Assembly: GCA_023410055.1 (NCBI GenBank)
Contig: JAEYQK010000062.1
Coordinates: forward strand, 1 to 64,000
Length of the DNA: 64,000 nucleotides
Reading direction: 5' to 3'
From: Acidobacteriota bacterium
GTDB taxonomy: Bacteria > Acidobacteriota > Terriglobia > Terriglobales > Acidobacteriaceae
This document shows positions 1 to 9,255 of the stretch, piece after piece (the first letter of the stretch is position 1; every line of letters begins with the position of its first letter). The position numbers were made by a program, and so were the translations under genes. Below the pieces are notes generated by a model, which saw only the letters and a list, made by a program, of their open reading frames with translations, ran no database searches and was not told the DNA's origin.

Positions 1-1259
1 CCTATTTCGATACGCAACGCAAAGAATCGCAGGCGCTTCTCTCTGTGCTCGATGCCGAACTCTCTGCCGGTAATGCTCCTGCGCTGCTCCAGCACGTGTT
101 GAAGATCACGACTTCAACATTCGGCGCTGAACTTGGCCTGGTTCTGCTTCGGGACGAGAGTTCAAAACTCAGCGTGCATCAGGTTTTCGGATTTGACGCG
201 GAAGAGGTCCCGGAAGACCTGCGAATCTCGATGGGGCAGGGGTTTTCGGGCTATATTGCGCAGACTGGCGAGCCTGCGATGCTTCCCGATCTTTCGCAGT
301 CAGACGGATTGCTGAATCCCGTTCTGCGCGATAAGGCGAAGGCACTCTGGGGCGTTCCGCTGAAGAATGGCGATCAAGTCATTGGCGTGCTCCTGATCGG
401 CTTCAAGAAGGCTTACGAATGGCTACCGACCGAGCGTGATCTTCTGCGCGCAATCGCGGACCGCTCGGCTCTAGCCATTGAACGAGCTCGCATGACGGAC
501 GCGTTGCGCGAGCGCGAGGCGCGGATCGCAGAGCTTTCTGGACACCTGCTCAAGGCGCAGGAGGACGAACGCAAGCGCATCAGTCGCGAACTTCATGACG
601 AGACCGGCCAGTCGCTGATGGTGATTCGCCTCTACCTCGGCATGCTGGAGTCGAGTCTCACGGGCCGGGGATCAAAGGCCAAGGTGAAGGAAACGGTTGC
701 AGTGGTTGACCGCACCATCGAGGGGATTCGCCGTATCATCGGCCGCCTGTCACCGCTCGTGTTGCAGGAACTCGGATTGCACGCGGCCATTCGCAAAGAA
801 GCCAAGGATATGGCGAAGGGTACAGGCGTAAAAGCGCGCGTAGCGATTGCCGACAGTGTCGGACGCTTGGTGCCCGAGGTCGAAGCGGCGATCTACCGCG
901 TGGTGCAGGAGGCGCTGCACAACGTCGCCAAGCACGCCCAAGCGAAGACTGTAAACGTTCAGATGTGGCGCGAGGAAGGCAAGATTCGCCTCTTCGTACA
1001 AGACGACGGAATTGGGATCGTCAAGCGAACGGGGCCGACAGAGCGCCAGAGCTTCGGACTGGCTGGCATTCGTGAACGCATCGGCATGTTGGGTGGAGTT
1101 GTGCGCGTGATTTCCAGCAAGGGGAATGGCACACGGCTCGAGGTCGAGCTTCCCGAGGAAGGTATTGCCGCTGTGTTACCCAACGCCGCGGAAGCATTCG
1201 AAACGCACGAATTTGTGCACGGTACCATAGCGACCGGGACCACCGGACGACGTGCATGA
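1..1259 (+). CDS. GAF-domain sensor histidine kinase, NarX/DegS (HisKA_3) type, 5' truncated by window edge
   Basis: The reading frame is open back to the first base, so the start and probably an N-terminal sensor lie outside the window. The visible part starts with a GAF domain (about the first 150 residues). Then comes a HisKA_3 dimerisation segment with the phosphoacceptor His in ISRELHDETGQSL, and a HATPase_c domain with the N box in YRVVQEALHNVAKHA and a G box around FGLAGIRERIGMLGG. No membrane segment is visible, so the visible portion is cytoplasmic. It should autophosphorylate and pass phosphate to the LuxR-type response regulator encoded 105 bp downstream on the same strand; the pairing is inferred from adjacency. 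Ligand of the GAF domain is unknown. Confidence 0.93.
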   Translation, partial: YFDTQRKESQALLSVLDAELSAGNAPALLQHVLKITTSTFGAELGLVLLRDESSKLSVHQVFGFDAEEVPEDLRISMGQGFSGYIAQTGEPAMLPDLSQSDGLLNPVLRDKAKALWGVPLKNGDQVIGVLLIGFKKAYEWLPTERDLLRAIADRSALAIERARMTDALREREARIAELSGHLLKAQEDERKRISRELHDETGQSLMVIRLYLGMLESSLTGRGSKAKVKETVAVVDRTIEGIRRIIGRLSPLVLQELGLHAAIRKEAKDMAKGTGVKARVAIADSVGRLVPEVEAAIYRVVQEALHNVAKHAQAKTVNVQMWREEGKIRLFVQDDGIGIVKRTGPTERQSFGLAGIRERIGMLGGVVRVISSKGNGTRLEVELPEEGIAAVLPNAAEAFETHEFVHGTIATGTTGRRA

Positions 1260-1364
1260 AAAAGGACTCTTAGTACCCCACTCAGCAGCATCAAAGCTGG
1301 ATAGGGCGATACGGGAAATGACGGGGATCTCAGTTAGTTCGGATCCCAAATTGAAGGTGTACAA

Positions 1365-2030
1365 ATGCCAAAGATCAAGTGCTTACTCGTTGACGATCAC
1401 ACGCTTTTCCGCCAGGGGGTCCGCCGCCTGCTGGAAACCGAGTCCGACTTCGAGGTGATTGGCGAATCGCCGGACGCGGGCGACGCTGTTGAAAAGGCGC
1501 GCGACCTGCGCCCCGATATCGTGCTGATGGATATCGGAATGCCGGGCCTGTCGTCGTTCGAGGCTGCACGTCACATTCGCAAGAATCGGCCCGAGACAAA
1601 GGTGCTCTTCCTCACCATGTACGAAGACGAAGACTACCTCGTGCAGTGTCTCGAAGTGGGTGCGGCCGGATACGTGTTGAAAGACACGCCCGCCCCGCAA
1701 CTCCTGACCGCCGTGCGCGATGTGTACAAAGGAGGAAAGTACCTCAGTTCGCAGGTACTGTCGAAGCTAGTGGAGGACTTCCGCGCTCGCGTTCGCGATG
1801 CCAAGATGCGTCCTCGCATCAGCACACTCACGCCGCGTGAGCGCGAAATCCTCAAGTTGCTTGCCGAGGGCAATTCAGTGAAGGAGATCGCGGTGTTGCT
1901 GGCGTTGAGCGTCAAGACAGTTGAAGCTCACAAGTTCAACCTCATGCGCAAACTCGATATTCACAACAAGGCGCAGCTCGTCACTTACGCTATTCAGAAA
2001 AAGATCATTAAGATTCCGGTTAATCAGTAA
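1365..2030 (+). CDS. NarL/FixJ family response regulator (REC + LuxR HTH)
   Basis: The 221-residue protein has a receiver domain with the acidic pair in LLVDDH, the phosphorylatable Asp in IVLMDIGMPG and the conserved Lys in GYVLKDT. A C-terminal LuxR-type helix-turn-helix follows (LTPREREILKLLAEGNSVKE, then SVKTVEAHK). Length and domain order are standard for the NarL family. It is the likely cognate regulator of the preceding HisKA_3 kinase, a pairing typical of this family. A strong hairpin follows the stop codon. Target genes cannot be read from the sequence. Confidence 0.95.
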   Translation: MPKIKCLLVDDHTLFRQGVRRLLETESDFEVIGESPDAGDAVEKARDLRPDIVLMDIGMPGLSSFEAARHIRKNRPETKVLFLTMYEDEDYLVQCLEVGAAGYVLKDTPAPQLLTAVRDVYKGGKYLSSQVLSKLVEDFRARVRDAKMRPRISTLTPREREILKLLAEGNSVKEIAVLLALSVKTVEAHKFNLMRKLDIHNKAQLVTYAIQKKIIKIPVNQ

Positions 2031-2051
2031 CCCTAATCCGCACTACTTCGG

Positions 2052-2080
2052 TCGGGCAGGCGGCGAGTCTGCCCGATTTT
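2052..2080 (+). terminator. Intrinsic terminator after the two-component pair
   Basis: A perfect 8-bp stem (TCGGGCAG / CTGCCCGA) with a 9-nt loop is followed by TTTT ATT. It lies directly downstream of the response regulator and upstream of a convergent gene. Confidence 0.85.
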
Positions 2081-2081
2081 A

Positions 2082-3017
2082 TTAGTGAGGTCTTTTTTCC
2101 CGGCGGTCCTCGGTGGAAGTGTCCAGCATGGCGGCGATCAAATCGGCGATTCGCTTCAGGTCAGCAATATCCTTGTCGTCGAATGAATTCGTGGCGGCCG
2201 AAAACACTTCGATCACGCCGATGGCGACGTTGGCGCTCAGAATTGGCTCAATGAGCACCGATCGAATGTTCAGATTTTCACAAGCGACGCGATCCACGCG
2301 GCTGTCCTGACTCGTATCCGAGCAGAGCACGGTCTGGCCAGTACACACGGCCTGTCCTGACAAGCCGGCATCTGGCTTAAACCGTGCGCCAAGATCGGGT
2401 GCTACGCCGCAACGCGCACGGCAAACGATCTCGCGGCCATCAGCCAGGGCGATTGCGGCCCCGCTGGCGCGAGTCAGGTTCCGCGCCCGATCAAGCAAAA
2501 CCCGAAGCGCCGAAACCAAATCGAGCGAGGTCATCTCGTGCTCGATGCTTTCCGCCACGGTGGCGCGCAGACTGTCGCTAACATTGATCCAGGGAGAGTA
2601 CGAGGATGGAAGATAGGCGGCAGCAGCTTGGGCGGCGGCTTTTGTCGGAAGTCCCGTTCCGGCGGATCTGGTGTCTTCAATCCAGGCACTCAGGTCGGCC
2701 CGAGCCGCAGGGGTTATGCTCACGAACTCGACACCGATACGGCCCGAGGCGTTGGTCCAGGTGACAACGCCTGTCGCCTCGAAGTGGGTCCCGTTATTCG
2801 GCAGCCTGAACTTCATCGGGCTGCTTTCGCCCGGACGGAGAATTCCATAGGGCTGCACCGATGCGCCGGCCGGGCTCAGGTCCACGAGCAGACCGCGGCG
2901 TTCTTTCCCAAGGTCTACTGGAACGATTCTCGTATCAATGACGCGGCAACGGGGATGCCGTCTTCGCTCGTGCGCGAGAGACGCTTGAACATCAGATCCA
3001 GGCGGCGCGGTGGACAC
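2082..3017 (-). CDS. PilZ domain - GAF domain protein
   Basis: The 311-residue soluble protein starts with a PilZ domain: a basic RRRHPRCRV stretch (residues about 18-26), then DLSPAGASV, the D-x-S-x-x-G signature of c-di-GMP-binding PilZ domains. A C-terminal GAF domain occupies residues about 165-300. PilZ domains bind c-di-GMP through these two motifs (family knowledge); the GAF ligand is unknown. The GTG start is chosen because AGAGGTG precedes it at good spacing. A small coiled-coil gene ends 33 bp upstream on the same strand, so the two are probably co-transcribed. Confidence 0.85.
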   Translation of the reverse strand: MSTAPPGSDVQASLAHERRRHPRCRVIDTRIVPVDLGKERRGLLVDLSPAGASVQPYGILRPGESSPMKFRLPNNGTHFEATGVVTWTNASGRIGVEFVSITPAARADLSAWIEDTRSAGTGLPTKAAAQAAAAYLPSSYSPWINVSDSLRATVAESIEHEMTSLDLVSALRVLLDRARNLTRASGAAIALADGREIVCRARCGVAPDLGARFKPDAGLSGQAVCTGQTVLCSDTSQDSRVDRVACENLNIRSVLIEPILSANVAIGVIEVFSAATNSFDDKDIADLKRIADLIAAMLDTSTEDRREKRPH

Positions 3018-3049
3018 TCAAACACCTCTACTTCAGCATCAAAAATGAT

Positions 3050-3280
3050 CTACGGAAACTGCCGCGAACTCACGTCGGACGTGTCATGACCGTTGCTCTT
3101 GTTCACGCGCATGCTGGCCGCCAGCGGTGTGACCGCCATAATCGCAGCCTGGGTCGCCACCGAAGTCCCTGTGCTGTCTTCTTCTAGCAACCGTGCAACG
3201 ATCCGTAACGCCTCAATTTCGCGCTTTATCTGTTGTAGCTCTGCTTCTTTTTGCTTCAGCAACTCGTGGACGCTTTTCAT
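3050..3280 (-). CDS. Small coiled-coil protein upstream of PilZ-GAF gene
   Basis: A 76-residue protein whose first 35 residues (MKSVHELLKQKEAELQQIKR and on) form a heptad-like charged helix, followed by a Thr/Ala-rich tail. GAGG lies 6 nt upstream of the ATG (GAGGTTGGGATG). It probably forms an operon with the PilZ-GAF gene 33 bp downstream. No known family is recognised; it could be a partner subunit or a structural helix. Confidence 0.6.
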   Translation of the reverse strand: MKSVHELLKQKEAELQQIKREIEALRIVARLLEEDSTGTSVATQAAIMAVTPLAASMRVNKSNGHDTSDVSSRQFP

Positions 3281-3645
3281 CCCAACCTCGGGACATCAGA
3301 AGTGGCCCTCACAACCCACGTTGACTCAACTTAGTCCACGTTCGCGGATTAGTAAAGCCATGAAACACCTGAATTGTTCATCGGCACCATATGAAGCAGT
3401 AATCACGGCCGATTACCGTCTGGGATCGCACTACTTGCAATAATTTACTTCAACTCGGCAACCTCTTGTACCTCACCAGCAATCCCTAATGACACACAGC
3501 GCCGAGTTCAACATACGATAGGACTACGGAAAAGAATCCTTTTCTGAACGACGTCCAATAGTGAATTCTCTTGCGTTCCCCCTGTGAGAGACATTGCTCA
3601 AACCTGAGCAGTACCTCACCGAAGAATAGGTCGTGGAGATGTGCC
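3281..3645. other. Intergenic region between divergent genes
   Basis: About 365 bp separate the divergent small coiled-coil gene and the lipoprotein gene. It must hold both promoters, but I see no convincing -35/-10 pair, repeat or RNA. The upstream in-frame extension of the lipoprotein gene (from about 3571) is treated as non-coding. Confidence 0.5.
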
Positions 3646-4440
3646 GTGCAGTGCAGAGAACACTTACTACCCATCCTCACATTCGCGCTATTACTATCGT
3701 TCATCGCGTGCGGCGGCGGAAGCAAGCAGGCTACGAGCGTTCCCGTTCGGCAGGACCCTAACGTGCCACCCGCCAACGCGACCGTGGTCAGCGCGATTCA
3801 CAACCAACCCGGCTGGGCCGATTGCTCGTCAACAATTGCCGGCGATCTCACCTGTGCCGCGGGTCTCGGACAAGCCGTGGCCTGGATGGCGCAGAACCAG
3901 ACGACGCCATCGGTAAGCGGGGCATCCGCCGAATTCCATCTGGGCGGACCGGTCGGCTACTCGAACAATTTGTGGTGGAAGACGCTTGAACCGACCCAGA
4001 CTGCCACGCACTTTGCCTACGATTTCTGGATTCTTGCTCCCGATCCGTCCGTGCCACAAGCCCTCGAGTTTGACGTGAACCAAAGCTTTGGCGGCACGCG
4101 CTGGGTCTTCGGCACCGAATGCAATCTAAACGGCAATGGCCGCTGGGATGTCTGGGATTCTTCGCCGCCAAATGGGCACTGGGTTCCCAGTAGCCTCGGC
4201 TGTCCGCGATTGGCGCCAAATACCTGGGCACATTTCGTGTGGCACTTCGAGCGCGTTGCCGACAAAGTCCACTACGTGAAGCTTACCGTCAACGACACGG
4301 ACTACACCGTCGACATGTATCAGAATTCACAGCAAGACTGGCCGGACGATCAACTCACGGTCGCGGTGCAACTAGACGGCGACGCCACGCAGCAGCCGTA
4401 TTCAGTATTCGTGGATAAACTGACGCTGACGTATTGGTAG
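3646..4440 (+). CDS. Putative lipoprotein, unknown function
   Basis: The GTG start is chosen because GGAG sits 7 nt upstream and it gives a compact signal peptide ending in LLLSFIAC with a lipobox Cys followed by GGGS. An open frame extends 25 codons further upstream but would bury the signal. The mature part (about 240 residues) is rich in Trp and aromatic residues (NLWWKTLEP, WAHFVWHFERV) and looks like an all-beta, carbohydrate-binding or concanavalin-like fold; this is only an impression. It is convergent with the penicillin-binding protein gene, with 3 bp between the stop codons. Confidence 0.75.
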   Translation: MQCREHLLPILTFALLLSFIACGGGSKQATSVPVRQDPNVPPANATVVSAIHNQPGWADCSSTIAGDLTCAAGLGQAVAWMAQNQTTPSVSGASAEFHLGGPVGYSNNLWWKTLEPTQTATHFAYDFWILAPDPSVPQALEFDVNQSFGGTRWVFGTECNLNGNGRWDVWDSSPPNGHWVPSSLGCPRLAPNTWAHFVWHFERVADKVHYVKLTVNDTDYTVDMYQNSQQDWPDDQLTVAVQLDGDATQQPYSVFVDKLTLTYW

Positions 4441-4443
4441 TCG

Positions 4444-6819
4444 CTAGTGGGCCGCGGCACCGGAGGGTTTCGCCCCGGCAACATTCGGAGCCGGCAATGC
4501 AGCTTTTGGTGCGGGCTTGGCTGTAGTGCCAGGGCCAGTTGGCGGTGTGGACTTCGCGGGGCCTACCGCCGCAGTAGCCGTTGCCGGTTTCGTCGCGTCC
4601 GGCGCGGGTACATCCCCCGGGAACTGCTCGCTGTCCTTTCCCTCGATGGCGACTCTCATAAAGTCAATCCAGATCGGCAGGGCAGCAGCACTGCCGGTTT
4701 CTTTCGCTCCGAGAGAGCGAGCTTTCTCGTCGAAGCCGACCCACACTCCACAGGTAATCGACGGCGAAAAGCCGAGGAACCAAGCATCGCTGTAATCGTT
4801 GGTTGTGCCGGTCTTGCCCGCCAGCGGATGCTTCAGCTTCAACGCCGACGCCGCCGTACCGTGCTTGACGACTTCCTGAAGCAAGGAGGTCATGGTGCGG
4901 GCCGTCTTCGCACTGACCACGTCACGAACTTCCGGGAAATTTTCTTCAAGAACGCGCCCGTCGTACTCGGTCACCTTCCTTATGTATCGTGGAACGACAC
5001 GAACACCGTCATTGGGGAATGTCGTGAAGGCTGCTGTGTGCTCAATTAGATACATGTCGGCCGCACCGAGCGCGATCGGCAGATACGCAGGGATGTCGCT
5101 GGTTATGCCGAAACGTCGAGCATATTCAATGACGTTCTTGATCCCAACCTGCTGTGCCAACTTGATCGCTGGAATGTTTCGCGAATCCGCAAGCGCCCGC
5201 CGCATTGTGATGTTCCCTTCGAACTTGCCGTCGTAATTATGCGGGGTGTAGGGACCTGACGCCGTGGCGAAAGTTGTCGGGGAATCCAGAATGATGTCGT
5301 CTGGCGTGATGCCCTCGGAGTCTACCGCAGTCGTATACACATACGGCTTGAACGAAGAGCCGACCTGGCGCATGGCTTGCGTCGCGCGATTAAACTTTGA
5401 GTCGTTGAAGTCCCGACCACCGATCATCGCCTTGATATCGCCCGTAGCGTTATCGATGGCAAGTAATGCCGCCTGAGTGCCGCTATCCTGCTCGAGCGTT
5501 ACCTGCGCCTTCTGATTCGGCGACAGCGAGACTACCTTCACATAGACTAGATCGCCGAGCGAGAGAATGTCGGCGGGCGATTTGTGCTGAGTCCACGCAA
5601 TCTCGGCAGGACCAAGCGTTCCCGTATAGCGTCCGAACTTAACGTTCGCTGTTGTGGCCGAAACGTCAGTAATCAGCGCGTGAACGTAGCTGCCGGGTTG
5701 GATCACGTCGTTCCAGTCGCCGTGCGCGTAGGTTCCGATGTCGAAGCCCTGAGCAACAACGTTCGGGAGACTGCCCTTCCAGCCGTGACGCCGTTCGTAA
5801 GTGGCAAGACCATCAAGCAGGGCGCGGTTTGCCGCCGCCTGCATGGTCATGTCGAGCGAGGTGTAAACTTTCAATCCGCCCTGATGTACTTCGTCCGACC
5901 CGTACTTCTTCTCCAAGTACTGCCGGATCTCCTCGACGAAGTACGGAGCGAGAGAATTTGGACGTCCGCCGATATTGAGGACGATTGGTGCGGCCTTTGC
6001 CCGGTTTGCCTGATCCTGCGTGATCATGCCGTCCTCAAGCATCGAGTTGATGATGAGGTTACGGCGTTTGACCGCGCGGTCAGGGTTGGTGATCGGGGAA
6101 TAGGCGTTTGGCGCCTTTGGCAGTCCCGCGAGTAGCGCGGCTTCTTCGAGCGTAAGGTTCTTTGCCTTCTTGTTGAAGTAGTACTCTGCTCCCGCTTCGA
6201 ATCCGTAGACGCCGTGACCCAGGTAGATCTGGTTGCAATACATGGTGAAGATCTGCCGCTTGGTGAAGCGGCGCTCAATCTGGATCGACAGCATGATCTC
6301 CTGTATCTTGCGGCTGAAGGTGCGGTCGGCGGAAAGGAAGAGGTTGCGTGCGAGCTGCATCGTGAGCGTCGAAGCGCCCTGCGCGCGTCCGCCGCTGGTT
6401 ATGTCGTGATAGGCCGCGCCGAGGATGCGCCAGAAGCTGATGCCAACGTGCTTCTCAAAATCCTTGTCTTCGATCGAGATAATTGCGTCGTGCAACGGTT
6501 TGGGAAAGTCGTCGTAGTTGGCGACAATGCGTCTTTGTAGTGCGAAGGAACCGATTACGTTTCCTTTATCGTCGTAGAGCTCGGTAACCGAACTGGGGCG
6601 GAAAGTCTCAAGCTGATTCACCTCGGGCAGGTCAGTCGAGTAGACAATCAGAAGTCCCAGGAAGGCTCCGCCAACCGCAACAGCAAGGAGCAGCGTCAAG
6701 AACGCAAGCCTGCCAACGAGTTTTCCGCGAAGCTTCACGAACGACTTCGGTTTCGGCTGCTGCGAGTCGTCGCTCGCTTCCGGACTGGTCCGGCCGGGCT
6801 TTATTTTCAGGGTGATCAT
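4444..6819 (-). CDS. mrcA: Penicillin-binding protein 1A, bifunctional transglycosylase/transpeptidase
   Basis: A 791-residue class A PBP that polymerises lipid II and cross-links peptidoglycan in the periplasm. It has a cytoplasmic Lys-rich N terminus and one membrane anchor (residues about 38-60). The GT51 glycosyltransferase follows, with the catalytic Glu117 in SIEDKDFEKH and the QGASTLTMQLARNLF motif. An OB-like insert comes next. The transpeptidase has Ser488-x-x-Lys491 (GSSFKP), SRN at 546-548 and KTG at 669-671. The C-terminal 65 residues are a low-complexity Pro/Ala/Thr tail, common in acidobacterial PBPs. All catalytic motifs are intact. There is no strong ribosome binding site at the ATG. 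Confidence 0.96.
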   Translation of the reverse strand: MITLKIKPGRTSPEASDDSQQPKPKSFVKLRGKLVGRLAFLTLLLAVAVGGAFLGLLIVYSTDLPEVNQLETFRPSSVTELYDDKGNVIGSFALQRRIVANYDDFPKPLHDAIISIEDKDFEKHVGISFWRILGAAYHDITSGGRAQGASTLTMQLARNLFLSADRTFSRKIQEIMLSIQIERRFTKRQIFTMYCNQIYLGHGVYGFEAGAEYYFNKKAKNLTLEEAALLAGLPKAPNAYSPITNPDRAVKRRNLIINSMLEDGMITQDQANRAKAAPIVLNIGGRPNSLAPYFVEEIRQYLEKKYGSDEVHQGGLKVYTSLDMTMQAAANRALLDGLATYERRHGWKGSLPNVVAQGFDIGTYAHGDWNDVIQPGSYVHALITDVSATTANVKFGRYTGTLGPAEIAWTQHKSPADILSLGDLVYVKVVSLSPNQKAQVTLEQDSGTQAALLAIDNATGDIKAMIGGRDFNDSKFNRATQAMRQVGSSFKPYVYTTAVDSEGITPDDIILDSPTTFATASGPYTPHNYDGKFEGNITMRRALADSRNIPAIKLAQQVGIKNVIEYARRFGITSDIPAYLPIALGAADMYLIEHTAAFTTFPNDGVRVVPRYIRKVTEYDGRVLEENFPEVRDVVSAKTARTMTSLLQEVVKHGTAASALKLKHPLAGKTGTTNDYSDAWFLGFSPSITCGVWVGFDEKARSLGAKETGSAAALPIWIDFMRVAIEGKDSEQFPGDVPAPDATKPATATAAVGPAKSTPPTGPGTTAKPAPKAALPAPNVAGAKPSGAAAH

Positions 6820-6951
6820 CGACGCTGAAATTCAGGTTCAGGATAGCAGAATTCAGGTAATACTGGACCTAGGGTCATGAACACTTGTCACGACAGTGAC
6901 GAGTGGAAATCGGGTACTCTGGGTTATATAAATAGTAAGGAAGCCGTAACT

Positions 6952-7581
6952 ATGAAATACTGTCGTACTTTGCCACTTCTCTTTTTGGCATTGATTTTGG
7001 GTTTTCGGGCATCGGCTCAGGAATCTGTTGCCTCGCCTCTCCCCACCAATGGCCGCCTCGATGGTGCCACTTATCAGAACACATTCTTTGGCTTCAGATA
7101 CTTTCTACCTGGACAGTGGGTCGGACGCAGTGTCTCGGCCAAAATACCCGGCGCCACGAACGGATATTTTCTCATGCAGGCGCGACGCAAGGCCGGTGAT
7201 CCACTTTCGTCATTGACGGTCGCCGCTTTTGATCTTGCTAGCTATGGCGGGAAGCTGGACAAGTTTATCGATGACCGCTACCGTCCAAAAGCCGAAAACG
7301 CAGAATCCGACACCAGCATCAATGGCGTCCGCTTGAACAAGAGCAAAGGCCCAGAGCTTGATCGAGGATTGCTGATGGTGGCCGAACGAGCGTTTTACCG
7401 CATATCTACAGAATCGACCGGCGTTCGGCGCTTGAGCCTTGTGACTTCCGAAAAGGGCTATGCTCTCGTCTTCGAGCTAATTGTGCCCCTCAAGTACGAT
7501 GACGACCTTACGCCTGGATTCATGGACAGCATGCTCACCGTCGAGTTCGGTCAGCCCCACACGGCAGCGGCGAACAGATAG
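6952..7581 (+). CDS. Secreted protein of unknown function
   Basis: The ATG is preceded by AAGGA and gives a clean signal peptide (MKYCRTLPLLFLALILGFR, cleavage after ASA). A longer frame to 6877 lacks a signal at its start and is rejected. The mature protein (about 190 residues) begins with a YQNTFFGFRYFLPGQW segment resembling the start of PsbP/MOG1-like lipoprotein folds, in which a surface-exposed beta-sheet carries a hydrophobic wing. That is a weak resemblance, not an assignment. The gene is monocistronic and ends at a strong bidirectional terminator. Confidence 0.75.
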   Translation: MKYCRTLPLLFLALILGFRASAQESVASPLPTNGRLDGATYQNTFFGFRYFLPGQWVGRSVSAKIPGATNGYFLMQARRKAGDPLSSLTVAAFDLASYGGKLDKFIDDRYRPKAENAESDTSINGVRLNKSKGPELDRGLLMVAERAFYRISTESTGVRRLSLVTSEKGYALVFELIVPLKYDDDLTPGFMDSMLTVEFGQPHTAAANR

Positions 7582-7605
7582 ACTGCGTTAAGCGAATCCA
7601 ATTGA

Positions 7606-7632
7606 AAAACCCTCGCACTGAGCGAGGGTTTT
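7606..7632. terminator. Bidirectional intrinsic terminator
   Basis: A perfect 11-bp stem (AAAACCCTCGC / GCGAGGGTTTT) with a 5-nt loop has A and T runs on its two sides. It therefore serves both convergent genes, the secreted protein and the S41 homologue. Confidence 0.95.
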
Positions 7633-7652
7633 CTCATTCCGTATCAGTTCGA

Positions 7653-8897
7653 TTACATTCCCGGCGCTGCGGCGGCTGCCTTCTGCGTCCCGTTCTTCAG
7701 CACTTGAATCGCGCGCTGGAGCTGCTCATCGGGACCTTTTGGCTTGTCCTTCTTCAGCGGTTCGTCAGTTTTGTTGTCCTCGTCTTCGTCAGGCAGGACA
7801 ACATCGTCTTCCTTATCGGCAACCAGTATGTTCGGCGTGATGGCCGTATCTTGAATGGCTTTTCCCGTAGGCGTGTAGTACTTCGCGATCGACAGGATCA
7901 GCGCCGAGCCGTCAGGCAGATCGATCGGTTTCTGCACCGAACCAACACCGAAGGTCTTATCGCCGAGGACGTCACCGCGAGCGTTCTCCATGACTGCGGC
8001 AGCAACGATTTCGGCCGGACCGGCTGTCCCGCGATTCACCAATACCACCAAAGGCAGGGTGGTGATCGCCTTCGACGAATCAGCGTTAAAGGTCTCTTTC
8101 GGGAACTTCTGCCCCTGGAGATAAGTAATCGTGCCGTGATTCAGGAACAAGTTCGCGGCGGCAACACCTTCCGATTGCTCGCCCTCCGAGCAGTCGCGGA
8201 GGTCAAGAAGCAGCTTCTTCGCACCCTGTTTCTGCACGGACTTGATCTTGTTGGCCAATTCCTGGGACTTGCCCTTCGTGAAGGCATCGACTTTCAGGTA
8301 CGCAATTCCGTCTTCCATCATGTCCGTGGAGATCGGCGGAACCTGCACGACATCGCGGGTAACGACTGCCTTCGTCGGCTGTGCACGTCGAGCGCGCACA
8401 ACCGAAACCGTGACATTGGAACCGACTTGCCCCGTGAGGGCAGCATCGATTTCTGCTAATGACATTTCGTGCGTGCTCTTGCCTTCGATCGCCTCGATAA
8501 TGTCGCCGGTATCAATACCGGCCTTGTCGGCAGGCCCGCCCGGAATCACGGAGATCACGGCTGCGTAACCGAAGCGCTTCGAGACGGTGGCTCCGATCGT
8601 CGCCTTGCCTTCGCTCTTGCGCGTCTTGTATTCCTTGTACTCTTGCGGATCAAGATAGCTGGAGTTGGCGTCGAGCGATTCGAGCAGCCCATGCAGCGCG
8701 CCTTCCGTCACTTTCGGAATGTTGGGTTCTTCAACGTACTCGCTGCGAATGCGCGATAGCACTTCGCTGTACACATTCAGCTGCCGGTAAGGACCATCGT
8801 TAGGACTGGAGGCTTTGACGGTCAATCCACCTACGATCGCGAATAGCGCGACGGCAAGAGACAGAGACAAGATCGTGATCTTCAGTTTTGTCGACAT
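7653..8897 (-). CDS. S41 (CtpA/Prc-like) peptidase homologue with both catalytic residues replaced
   Basis: The 414-residue protein has a signal anchor (residues about 7-28), an N-terminal helical region, a PDZ domain (about 95-185) and an S41 tail-specific protease domain. Active family members carry a catalytic Ser in a SASASEI-type motif and a Lys 25 residues later in TFGKGSVQ. Here the motifs read TAGPAEI (Gly293 in the Ser position, no Ser in the motif) and TFGVGSVQ (Val318 in the Lys position), with the spacing of 25 kept. The protein is thus probably an inactive periplasmic scaffold or peptide-binding adaptor. The C terminus is acidic, then Lys-rich. An alternative is a changed catalytic mechanism. 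Confidence 0.9.
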   Translation of the reverse strand: MSTKLKITILSLSLAVALFAIVGGLTVKASSPNDGPYRQLNVYSEVLSRIRSEYVEEPNIPKVTEGALHGLLESLDANSSYLDPQEYKEYKTRKSEGKATIGATVSKRFGYAAVISVIPGGPADKAGIDTGDIIEAIEGKSTHEMSLAEIDAALTGQVGSNVTVSVVRARRAQPTKAVVTRDVVQVPPISTDMMEDGIAYLKVDAFTKGKSQELANKIKSVQKQGAKKLLLDLRDCSEGEQSEGVAAANLFLNHGTITYLQGQKFPKETFNADSSKAITTLPLVVLVNRGTAGPAEIVAAAVMENARGDVLGDKTFGVGSVQKPIDLPDGSALILSIAKYYTPTGKAIQDTAITPNILVADKEDDVVLPDEDEDNKTDEPLKKDKPKGPDEQLQRAIQVLKNGTQKAAAAAPGM

Positions 8898-9006
8898 TTG
8901 GTACTTTGCATCCGATCAGAGACATCGCTTCCCTCCGCATGTGGCTAGCTCACGCCACAACCGACAACGGGCGGGAAGTGTTCTCATTATACCCGTTATT
9001 TTTGAT

Positions 9007-9087
9007 GCATGTTCCTCACCACGAAAGCTAATCTTTTGTTAAACCCAACCTTAGTACAGGCACCGATGAACTCGGTGAGGAACATGC
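9007..9087. repeat. 14-bp perfect inverted repeat upstream of tRNA
   Basis: GCATGTTCCTCACC (9007-9020) and its exact complement (9074-9087) are separated by 53 nt. It lies between the S41 gene and the tRNA promoter. It could be a long-loop hairpin or the two half-sites of an operator. An imperfect 21-bp direct repeat (GTGTTAACGGAGGGGCCAGT and GTGTTGACGGAAGGCGCAGT) follows near 9142-9182. Confidence 0.6.
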
Positions 9088-9164
9088 GAGGGCGAATCGA
9101 TCCCAATAGATAGACGTGTGAGAATCAAATTGGGGAGTGCCGTGTTAACGGAGGGGCCAGTGTG

Positions 9165-9193
9165 TTGACGGAAGGCGCAGTGCACCTTAAAAT
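9165..9193 (+). promoter_or_regulatory. Sigma70-like promoter for tRNA
   Basis: TTGACG and TAAAAT are separated by exactly 17 bp, ending 62 bp before the mature tRNA. Both hexamers are close to consensus and nothing else is transcribed in between. Confidence 0.7.
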
Positions 9194-9255
9194 CGAAGAG
9201 GCTGGACGCTCAAGCGTCATGTGCGTCCGGCCATTCGTTTGCCCTCCAACACCGT

